Assembly: GCA_937877685.1 (NCBI GenBank)
Contig: CALFGU010000257.1
Coordinates: 1-12,699 of the forward strand
Length of the DNA: 12,699 bases
Origin: an uncultured Prevotella sp.
Lineage (GTDB): Bacteria > Bacteroidota > Bacteroidia > Bacteroidales > Bacteroidaceae
Reading direction: 5' to 3'
The notes under the pieces were generated by a model. It was not told where the DNA came from. It ran no database searches and was given only the letters and a program-made list of their open reading frames with translations. A program made the position numbers and the translations under genes. Positions 7,701 through 12,699 of this stretch are shown here, piece after piece. The stretch's first letter is position 1; the number at the start of each line of letters is the position of its first letter.

Positions 7701-8561
7701 GAACATACGTATTTCACGTATGTCTCTTCTTCACTCGACAGCCATAGACTCACACCCACTTCTGACACACTCGTTGTTCACACTTACTCAACTGATGCGT
7801 GGAGTGGCGTAAAGAGTGTGGGCAAGACGGTAAATAAGTTGGAGAATGGCCGTTCTTACCTCATTTATGACACATCTCCCAACGCCACTGAGCGTATTGG
7901 TTTCCGCAATGTAGCACCCTCTAACCTCCGTGTGGTTCGTGCGAATGCGGCAGAGGATCAAACGCCTTACTACACCTGGACTTTTGAAGGCAGTGGTAAG
8001 AAGTTTAAGGTGAAGAACGAATATACGGGTCTTTACATTCCTAAGTTGACGCAGAGTGGCCAAATCATTCTTTCGGACAAGGGAGATACATTCACCTTCA
8101 CGCTGAACGCTGACGGCGAAACCTGGAAGGTTATGGGTACAAACTCACAGTATTGGGACGGTGTGGCAGATGGTTTCACGGGTTGGCACACTTATGGTCA
8201 CCCCTACAAGTTCTTTGAATACTACGTTCAGCCTTACTTCACCGTAACCGTTGAATTTGTCAACGCAGAAGGCACCGCCGTTTCACCCGCTCAGGCTAAG
8301 TTGGTAAAGGCAGGCGAAAGCGTAACGCTCGTTCTCCCCGAAGTAAACGGACATGCCGTGAAGACCATTGAAAATGCCGAAGCGATGAAGCAGGTTGGCG
8401 CTCACGCAACGGTGAAGGTCATCTACGAAGACGTAACTGGCATTGACAACCTCCCCACCCTCACTCCCGCAGATAATGCTATCTATGACCTCAGCGGACG
8501 TCGCGTAAAGGTGGCGCAGAAAGGCATTTATATCATTGGCGGTAAGAAAGTGGTGAAGTAA
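4740..8561 (+). CDS. Secreted GH20 beta-N-acetylhexosaminidase, multidomain, with C-terminal sorting-type tail
   Basis: A 1273-residue exported glycosidase expected to release terminal beta-linked GlcNAc/GalNAc from glycans by substrate-assisted catalysis. The start is ATG 4740, which begins a clear signal peptide (MKKTLLTVVCGFMALMPLVAQ); the frame stays open upstream to 4635, but that extension does not look like protein. Domains: GH20b-type N-terminal alpha/beta domain (about 25-155); catalytic barrel (about 160-540) with RGFMLDVARHFF (R163), HWHLTDDQGW (H195-W204), EIDMPGH, IHIGGDEC with the catalytic D337-E338, and FWTEHV. Residues ~570 to ~1165 form an unusually long tail of aromatic-rich modules starting with WYRIVTK (~571), GSTYAFRN (~753) and GRSYLIYD (~1037), possibly beta-trefoil or similar carbohydrate-binding folds. 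A short beta domain follows (~1166-1233). The last residues, IYDLSGRRV...KGIYIIGGKKVVK, resemble a type IX secretion sorting domain. Expected location is the cell surface or outside. Typical GH20 enzymes are far shorter (about 500-800). Confidence 0.92.
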   Translation: MKKTLLTVVCGFMALMPLVAQTPFVNLTPKAKLMTTSAGELPLPEGFVVNTANLPDSLATEATKFVNAINLATPLNATATDDASALIQMKLPTTALDPEGYKLIIKEDGVRVEAETSAGFYYAFQTLKKILPANVMAGVTDETVTNYALPIVNISDEPRFGYRGFMLDVARHFFTVEEVKRMIDIMAVYKMNRFHWHLTDDQGWRVEIKRYPKLTTVGATRANSWTVDMNYGDYWTNETYGPYFYTQEEIKDVVAYAKERHIEIIPEIDMPGHFVAAMTAYPEYSCWPEGAHALWVTGGISNDVLNVANPEAVQFAKNILEELCELFPYNQIHIGGDECPTSAWEGNALCQERYRELGLTSYRQLQSHFIKEIGEFLASKGKKMAMWNESITAGGADLDLMRETGATVYCWTPCQASAKKAAEMGLPNVVTEYSNGYYINRKQWSTGEPTGAGYGTDNLETVYNYVPVPSNISSSLLKYYTGVQGTFWTEHVANREYMEYLALPRLLAVAEAGWTQQKDKNFADFKKRFNADTKMLDYNGYEYGKHYVDKEAEGEGDGKVMPKTSTAEETYWYRIVTKATDARSGRCWELLSETSPLVAEHSGKNAAAGRIWTNTKASEGDANYDYQQWCFEQSDAHPDRYALVCKAQPEGSINPTPTAQNNTGRWNYDATVKHYAFVIGDGGYGPSGANYYYTVRSENISGWYLNASMAGQGMAVNLWNNAADGAGGHWEFQPLFELDEAPELQGFEWLKEGSTYAFRNAVKEGLSIADNKKATTLTYAEHPWANDAWEVTKSVINADSTQTVRLKNVGTNRYIAAPASSATSRIGHIVGIGTAATDIVISINPEGDFTLMAGGKNFYPVSTTSPAYAGAISAGNPDNGTGLAIRPQGAAWKIEEVKVVTYTCEDEQGNALGTFTCSLPVNQEDATSMIPGILNHMYVRYDAERDVYIYKRECYSVTLLAVDTYGGIISKMNVPCAVGDAVDLTPEEHTYFTYVSSSLDSHRLTPTSDTLVVHTYSTDAWSGVKSVGKTVNKLENGRSYLIYDTSPNATERIGFRNVAPSNLRVVRANAAEDQTPYYTWTFEGSGKKFKVKNEYTGLYIPKLTQSGQIILSDKGDTFTFTLNADGETWKVMGTNSQYWDGVADGFTGWHTYGHPYKFFEYYVQPYFTVTVEFVNAEGTAVSPAQAKLVKAGESVTLVLPEVNGHAVKTIENAEAMKQVGAHATVKVIYEDVTGIDNLPTLTPADNAIYDLSGRRVKVAQKGIYIIGGKKVVK

Positions 8562-8582
8562 TATCACGTTTCCGTAACTGAA

Positions 8583-8606
8583 AAAGGGATGTTGTTGTTT
8601 CCCTTT
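8583..8606 (+). terminator. Short hairpin after the hexosaminidase stop codon
   Basis: AAAGGGA (8583-8589) pairs with TCCCTTT (8600-8606) around a 10-base GT-rich loop, 21 bases after the stop. There is no T-run after it, so it would be a weak terminator alone. A larger hairpin follows at 8617. Confidence 0.4.
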
Positions 8607-8616
8607 CCCATGTAGC

Positions 8617-8683
8617 AAAAATTAAGTCGGACTTAGTTCATTTTATTTGAGATATAATTTGAACAAAGTCCGACTTAGTTTTT
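8617..8683 (+). terminator. Long inverted repeat, probable (bidirectional) terminator
   Basis: Two 24-base arms (8617-8640 and 8660-8683) are complementary except for one A/A mismatch and one T-G wobble, around a 19-base AT-rich loop. The left arm begins with AAAAA and the right arm ends with TTTTT, so the hairpin could stop transcription from either side. The inner part of each arm (AAGTCGGACTT) is itself almost a palindrome. Confidence 0.6.
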
Positions 8684-8703
8684 AGCGTATCTGACTCAGT
8701 TTT
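8672..8703 (+). repeat. Imperfect 21-bp direct repeat overlapping the hairpin
   Basis: GACTTAGTTTT (8672-8682) recurs as GACTCAGTTTT (8693-8703) with the same 21-base start-to-start distance seen in the tandem repeats before the hexosaminidase and YugP genes, though the sequence differs. AGC follows both copies within a few bases. Meaning unknown. Confidence 0.3.
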
Positions 8704-8794
8704 CAGCATCCCAGTTTTGCACCTCAGAAGTTCGGATTCTGCCACCCCTTTATGCTTTAAAATCTACTCATTTAGAAAATAAGTTAAAATTTAT

Positions 8795-8825
8795 TTTGCC
8801 AACCCAAATTAAATAACTTTATTTG
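8795..8825 (+). promoter_or_regulatory. Putative promoter of the DUF349 gene
   Basis: TTTG (8795-8798), a 19-base spacer, then TTTATTTG (8818-8825) matches the Bacteroidota -33/-7 pattern with one mismatch in the second box. Transcription would start near 8832, giving a leader of about 110 bases. That leader holds two small possible hairpins, GAGCG/CGCTC (8868-8882) and GAGTTT/AAACTC (8891-8910). Confidence 0.5.
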
Positions 8826-8941
8826 CGGTTCATTAGCGCCATGTGTGCGCAAATTTATTAGTGTGTGGAGCGCCAGTCGCTCATTGTTCCGAGTTTCATT
8901 AAGAAAACTCTAATTGCTCATCAAACCCATATTTAACAATT

Positions 8942-10759
8942 ATGGAAGAAATCTTGAATCCTGAAGTAGAAGTACAGGATGTTGCCCCAGTGGCAGAAGT
9001 TGAAGTTGCACCTGCAACAGTTGAAGAAGTAGAGGCTCCTGCAGCCGAGAAGGAAACGAAGAAGGCACAACCTGCTACGAAGCAGGAAGTCATTGCCCGC
9101 CTCAAGGAAATCGCACTTGACGCCAGCAATGCCGAACGTGCGGAAATCGATTTGCTAAAGCAGATTTATTACAAGATTCACAACGCGGAAGCTGCGGCTG
9201 CCCGCGAGGAATATATCAAGAATGGAGGACTCCCCGAGGACTTCATGCCCGCCCCCGACAATAGTGAGGCGGAACTTAAAGTGCAACTCAACATTATTAA
9301 GGACGCACGCCAGCGCGCAGCTGAGGCTCTCGAAGCTGAAAAGCAGAACAACCTTGCGAAGAAACTCGCTATCATCGAGCGCATTAAGGAGCTCGTAGCT
9401 TCACCCGAGGATGCCGACAAGCACTATGAGGAATTCAAGAACCTTCAATCGGATTGGAAGGACGTAAAAACCGTACCCGCAGAACGCGCTACCGAACTCT
9501 GGAAAAACTATCAACTCTACGTTGAACAGTATTACGACTTGCTCCGCATGAACCACGAAATGCGCGCCTACGATTTCAAGAAAAACCTTGAAATCAAGAC
9601 TGCGCTTTGCGAAGCTGCTGAAAAGCTCATCGAACTTGAGGACGTTATCAGCGCCTTCCACCAACTCCAAAAGCTCCATCAGGACTTCCGCGAAACAGGT
9701 CCCGTAGAACGCGACCTCCGCGAACAAATTTGGACACGCTTTAAGGATGCCTCAACCGCAATCAACAAGCGCCACCAAACACATTTCGAAGACCTCAAGG
9801 CACAAGAGGAAGCCAACCTCACACGTAAGACTGAACTTTGCGAACGTGTGGAAGCTATCAACGCAAGTGCCATCGCGTCGTTCAACGAATGGGAAGACTT
9901 GACTAAGGAAGTCATTGCCCTTCAAAATGAATGGAAGACCATCGGCTTTACTCCCAAGAAGATTAACAGCCAAATCTTTGAGCGCTTCCGCACTGCCTGC
10001 GACCGCTTCTTCCAAGCAAAGACCGAGCACTTCCGTGGCGTTCGCGATTCTTACGCAAGTAACCTCGCCGCAAAGACAGCTCTTTGCGAAAAGGCTGAAG
10101 CCCTTAAGGACGACACTGATTGGGCGAAGACCACCAACATCTTCGTAGAACTTCAGAAGGAATGGAAGACCATCGGTCCTGCTCCTCACAAGAGTTCAGA
10201 AGTTATCTGGAAGCGCTTCAACGATGCGTGCAACTATTTCTTCGAACAGAAGAGCAAGTCTAACGTAAGTGTGCGTCAGGAAGAAAACGATAACCTTGCG
10301 AAGAAAAACGCTATCATTGAAAAACTCGAAGCTCTCCTTGCAGCAGGTTCAACTGACATTCAGGCAGTCAAGGACCTCCAAGCAGAATGGAATAGTGTAG
10401 GTCATGTGCCCTTCCGCAAGAAGGACAAGGTGTTTAAGCACTATCGCGAAGTGTGTGACAAGCTTTACGACGGATTCCATGCTACAGCAGGAAAGCGCAA
10501 CCTTGAAAACTTCAAGAAGAGTGTGGCAGACAAGGGCGGCAACGACCTTTCACGCGAACGCCAACGCTTGCAGCGCGACATCGAACTCAAGAAGAGCGAA
10601 ATCCAAAACTACGAAACAAACCTCACTTTCTTCAGTTCAAAATCAAAGTCGGGTAACTCACTCGTAGAAGACCTTCTCAAGAAGGTGGAACGCTTGAAGG
10701 CAGACCTCGTTCTCCTCAACGACAAACTCGCTGCGGTTAACGAACAACTTAAGAAGTAA
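8942..10759 (+). CDS. DUF349 repeat protein
   Basis: A 605-residue, highly charged, helix-rich protein with no signal peptide or membrane segment, so it should be cytoplasmic. Residues 1-45 are an acidic, Val/Pro/Ala/Glu-rich tail that is probably disordered. Five DUF349-type repeats then follow about 77 residues apart, marked by LQ..W/F....TP/GPxP...W.RF....FF: around 164-205, 238-285, 324-368, 400-446 and 475-520. The third and fourth are closest to consensus, both with EWKTIG (330-335 and 407-412). The second and fifth diverge (LHQDFRETGP, EWNSVGHVP). Residues 535-605 look like a coiled coil. Proteins of this design are widespread in Bacteroidota, but I know of no established biochemical role. 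It is a single-gene unit with its own promoter and terminator. ATG 8942 is the only sensible start. Confidence 0.9.
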   Translation: MEEILNPEVEVQDVAPVAEVEVAPATVEEVEAPAAEKETKKAQPATKQEVIARLKEIALDASNAERAEIDLLKQIYYKIHNAEAAAAREEYIKNGGLPEDFMPAPDNSEAELKVQLNIIKDARQRAAEALEAEKQNNLAKKLAIIERIKELVASPEDADKHYEEFKNLQSDWKDVKTVPAERATELWKNYQLYVEQYYDLLRMNHEMRAYDFKKNLEIKTALCEAAEKLIELEDVISAFHQLQKLHQDFRETGPVERDLREQIWTRFKDASTAINKRHQTHFEDLKAQEEANLTRKTELCERVEAINASAIASFNEWEDLTKEVIALQNEWKTIGFTPKKINSQIFERFRTACDRFFQAKTEHFRGVRDSYASNLAAKTALCEKAEALKDDTDWAKTTNIFVELQKEWKTIGPAPHKSSEVIWKRFNDACNYFFEQKSKSNVSVRQEENDNLAKKNAIIEKLEALLAAGSTDIQAVKDLQAEWNSVGHVPFRKKDKVFKHYREVCDKLYDGFHATAGKRNLENFKKSVADKGGNDLSRERQRLQRDIELKKSEIQNYETNLTFFSSKSKSGNSLVEDLLKKVERLKADLVLLNDKLAAVNEQLKK

Positions 10760-10797
10760 GTAACGCGACCATCACTTTGATGGCGTAAACACATAGC

Positions 10798-10836
10798 ACG
10801 TGGAGATCGTTCGAAAGAATGCTCTCCACGTTTTTT
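10798..10836 (+). terminator. Intrinsic terminator after the DUF349 gene
   Basis: ACGTGGAGA (10798-10806) pairs perfectly with TCTCCACGT (10823-10831) around a 16-base loop and runs straight into TTTTTT (10831-10836). This is a textbook Rho-independent terminator, 39 bases after the stop codon. Confidence 0.85.
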
Positions 10837-10905
10837 ATGCATTAAAGATCCGAAGAAGCAGTCCTCATTTACAGCACATTAAGAAGAGGCTTTCCGATAT
10901 TACTC

Positions 10906-10951
10906 TTTCGGCGCACAATTAGTAACTTTCGGCGCCGAAAAAGTATTTTTG
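10906..10951 (+). promoter_or_regulatory. Repeat/promoter-like element with a perfect palindrome before the YugP-type peptidase gene
   Basis: TTTCGGCGC occurs at 10906-10914 and again at 10927-10935, 21 bases apart. The second copy is half of a perfect 14-base palindrome, TTTCGGCGCCGAAA (10927-10940). TTAGTAAC sits between them, and its GTAAC (10922-10926) is exactly 21 bases before GTATTT (10943-10948). This matches the layout at 4580-4639. TATTTTTG (10944-10951) also fits the TAnnTTTG -7 consensus. The gene begins at 11158, so a leader of about 200 bases would follow, in which I see no recognisable riboswitch. Confidence 0.5.
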
Positions 10952-11157
10952 TTTTTCGTAAGTCTGTAATTATAATCGGCATGCCTCATTGAGGGGTGAG
11001 AATCACTATTTGTGGACACCCGAAGCGACTATTTAACCGCCCTAAATGGGATTCTGAAAACTTAAATATTCTTAAAAAACAGCTTAAGAGCAGTAGTTTC
11101 AAGCATTTTGGCACGGAATGTGCTACTATAAAGAGTAAAGTCTAAAAATTTAACTCT

Positions 11158-11835
11158 ATGATGTATTTATTGCTATTTGGCGCGGTCGCCTTAATCAGTT
11201 TTTTGGTGCAACAAAACCTTCAAAGCAAGTTTAAGAAGTATTCCAAAGTGCCCCTTTCTGGATATATGACGGGGCGTGAGGTGGCAGAAAAAATGCTTCG
11301 TGACCACGGCATTTACGACGTTCAGGTTGTGAGCACACCAGGTCAGTTAACCGACCACTACAATCCCACTACGCACACCGTAAATCTCTCGGAATCTGTA
11401 TATAACGAGCGTAGCGTGGCAGCAGCTGCCGTTGCCGCTCACGAATGTGGGCATGCCGTGCAACACGCTGTGCAGTATGGTCCCTTACGTCTGCGTTCGG
11501 CGCTCGTGCCAGTAGTTAGTTTTGCCAGCGGTTGGGTGCAATGGATTCTGCTTGCTGGTATTCTCTTGGTGGAAGTGTTCCCCTCGCTCTTACTTTTGGG
11601 TATCATCCTCTTTGCCAGCACCACGTTGTTCTCCTTCGTGACCCTCCCCGTTGAGGTTGACGCAAGCCGCCGCGCAACAGCATGGTTGCAACGCGCAGGA
11701 GTGACAACACAGCGCGACCATGGCATGGCAGTAGATGCACTTCACAGTGCCGCCTACACTTATGTGGCAGCCGCACTCGGTTCATTGGCAACGCTCGTTT
11801 ATTATGTAATGATTTTCCTTGGAAGAAGAGACTAA
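11158..11835 (+). CDS. YugP-type membrane zinc metallopeptidase
   Basis: A 225-residue integral membrane protein of the neutral zinc metallopeptidase family typified by Bacillus YugP. The HExxH zinc motif is HECGH at H95-E96-H99 (AAHECGHAVQHA), and a likely third ligand is E166 in LPVEVDASRRA, a conserved family segment. Membrane segments are visible at about 3-17, 114-135, 137-160 and 202-221; the catalytic motif lies in the soluble loop between the first two. The upstream YDVQVVSTPGQLTDHYNP...HTVNLSE block is also typical. The family is presumed to cleave membrane or envelope proteins, but a substrate is not established. Two ATGs stand in tandem (11158 and 11161), so the true start is uncertain by one codon. 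The gene stands alone, with a terminator well upstream and a possible hairpin downstream. Confidence 0.9.
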   Translation: MMYLLLFGAVALISFLVQQNLQSKFKKYSKVPLSGYMTGREVAEKMLRDHGIYDVQVVSTPGQLTDHYNPTTHTVNLSESVYNERSVAAAAVAAHECGHAVQHAVQYGPLRLRSALVPVVSFASGWVQWILLAGILLVEVFPSLLLLGIILFASTTLFSFVTLPVEVDASRRATAWLQRAGVTTQRDHGMAVDALHSAAYTYVAAALGSLATLVYYVMIFLGRRD

Positions 11836-12149
11836 AGCGGAAAGGAGAAAGGAGAAAGAAAACAGAAAATACTCGTTCCCATTCGGACAATCCTCACCCC
11901 CCGTAGAGGAGTTCCACATGGCGGTTATCCTTTCTCATTCCTCCTTTTTTCATTGTTCATTTTCTGCTCTCTATTTCTCATTTCCACCTAAAAATAGCAA
12001 GTCCAATTGCTATTTACCCCCTGAATCGAAAAAAAAAAGACCAAAAGTTAATTGTTATTAAGATATTCTGTGCTAATGAGTAATAAATTCCGTATTTTTG
12101 CATATGGTATTAGGACTGAAAAAATTACTAACTTTAATATTTTAAATTT
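11836..12149 (+). other. Intergenic region: purine tract, pyrimidine tract, hairpin, pflB leader
   Basis: This 314-base stretch has no convincing gene. It begins with a purine tract (11839-11869, one C) and later has a C/T-rich stretch (about 11930-11987). A hairpin AAATAGCAA / TTGCTATTT (11992-12000 and 12007-12015, 6-base loop) may end the peptidase transcript, although no T-run follows. A ten-A run lies near 12030, and the pflB promoter region follows. Open frames here have low-complexity translations and are not taken as genes. Confidence 0.5.
12093..12100 (+). promoter_or_regulatory. Putative -7 box for pflB
   Basis: TATTTTTG followed by C matches the Bacteroidota -7 pattern TAnnTTTG. 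The region 19-22 bases upstream has only a weak match (TTCTG, 12066-12070) to the -33 box. A start near 12107 would give a leader of about 43 bases. No clear FNR/CRP-type palindrome is visible. Confidence 0.45.
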
Positions 12150-12699
12150 ATGAAATTATCTAATTGTGTAGATTCATTCGACGGCTTCATCTGGAAGCGC
12201 GAAATCAATGTGCGTGATTTCATTCAGCACAACTATACTCCCTACGAAGGCGACGAAAGCTTCCTCGCAGGCCCCACAGAGCGTACACTCAAAATCTGGG
12301 CGCAGCTCAGCGAAATGTTTAAGGTGGAACGCGAAAAGGGTGTTTACGACGCAGAAACCAAGTTGCCCCAGAGCATTGACACTTACGGTGCTGGTTATAT
12401 CGACAAGGAAAACGAAGTTATCGTAGGTCTCCAAACAGATGCGCCTTTGAAGCGCGGTATCTTCCCTAAGGGTGGTATCCGTATGGTAGAAAGCGCTCTT
12501 AAAGCGTATGGCTACGAACTCGATCCCGAAACAAAGCACATCTTTACGCGTTACCGCAAGACACACAACGAAGGTGTGTTCTCGGCTTATACTGCTGACA
12601 TCCGCGCAGCGCGTCACTCTCACGTAATTACAGGTTTGCCCGACGCTTATGGCCGTGGCCGTATCATCGGTGACTATCGTCGTGTTGCGCTTTACGGTG
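12150..12699 (+). CDS. pflB: Pyruvate formate-lyase (formate C-acetyltransferase), 5' part
   Basis: The first 183 codons of a gene cut by the window edge. The enzyme converts pyruvate and CoA to acetyl-CoA and formate in the anaerobic cytoplasm, using a glycyl radical installed by an activating enzyme. The visible part matches E. coli PflB closely: INVRDFIQHNYTPYEGDESF (about 19-38), AGYIDKENEVIVGLQTDAPL (81-100), KGGIRMVES, FTRYRKTHNEGVF (132-144) and TGLPDAYGRGRIIGDYRR (161-178). The catalytic cysteine pair and the C-terminal glycyl-radical loop lie beyond the window, so integrity cannot be judged. ATG 12150 fits the family start, with MKLSNCVDSFDGFIWKRE corresponding to the usual N-terminal segment. 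It implies mixed-acid type fermentation. The activase gene is not visible here. Confidence 0.95.
   Translation, partial: MKLSNCVDSFDGFIWKREINVRDFIQHNYTPYEGDESFLAGPTERTLKIWAQLSEMFKVEREKGVYDAETKLPQSIDTYGAGYIDKENEVIVGLQTDAPLKRGIFPKGGIRMVESALKAYGYELDPETKHIFTRYRKTHNEGVFSAYTADIRAARHSHVITGLPDAYGRGRIIGDYRRVALYG

Noticed and set aside
10952..11157. Riboswitch in the long leader of the YugP gene
   Set aside because: About 200 bases are available, but I see no conserved riboswitch core and no terminator/antiterminator pair before the start codon.
11839..11987. Possible long hairpin between the purine tract and the pyrimidine tract
   Set aside because: The matching blocks (GGAGAAAGGAGAAAG with CTTTCTCATTCCTCC, and CAGAAAAT with ATTTTCTG) are in the same order on both sides, so they cannot nest in one stem.
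11819..12061. Plus-strand 80-codon frame overlapping the end of the YugP gene
   Set aside because: It runs through the purine and pyrimidine tracts, giving a low-complexity Lys/Glu then Ser/Phe translation with no protein features.

Overview
The window reads as a chromosomal segment of a member of the Bacteroidota, most likely Bacteroidales and close to Prevotella and its relatives. The grounds are a release factor 2 of the Bacteroidales type, a secreted GH20 hexosaminidase ending in the YDLSGRRV...KGIYI..GKK tail used by this group, a DUF349 repeat protein, little Shine-Dalgarno signal before the starts, and promoter boxes close to the Bacteroidota TTTG / TAnnTTTG pattern. This placement is by recognition only. 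I see no phage, transposon, CRISPR array, tRNA or rRNA.

Layout. Bases 1-404 (minus strand) hold a partial gene cut by the window edge. Its first ~48 residues look like an M20 (ArgE/DapE-type) peptidase, and the rest is the catalytic centre of a GH20 beta-hexosaminidase, joined in frame. It diverges from a plus-strand series: a long-chain acyl-CoA synthetase (590-2395), prfB (2456-3574), a 45-residue one-helix membrane protein (3710-3847), a strong terminator, and a CYTH-domain protein (4047-4535). A repeat-bearing promoter region leads to a 1273-residue secreted GH20 hexosaminidase (4740-8561). Then come a large hairpin and a promoter, a five-repeat DUF349 protein (8942-10759) with a classic terminator, a second region sharing the repeat/promoter design seen before the hexosaminidase, a YugP-type membrane zinc peptidase (11158-11835), and the 5' part of pyruvate formate-lyase pflB (12150 to the edge).

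How the genes relate. This is mostly housekeeping: lipid activation, translation termination, envelope-linked proteins, glycan breakdown and anaerobic pyruvate metabolism. Several genes are set off by their own terminator and promoter, so most look like separate units; acyl-CoA synthetase-prfB-mini-protein is the best operon candidate.

The two least ordinary things are the M20/GH20 chimeric reading frame at the left edge, and a shared bipartite element, GTAAC-N16-GTATTT with 21-bp-spaced repeats, upstream of both the hexosaminidase and the YugP peptidase. I found no clearly new multi-gene system.
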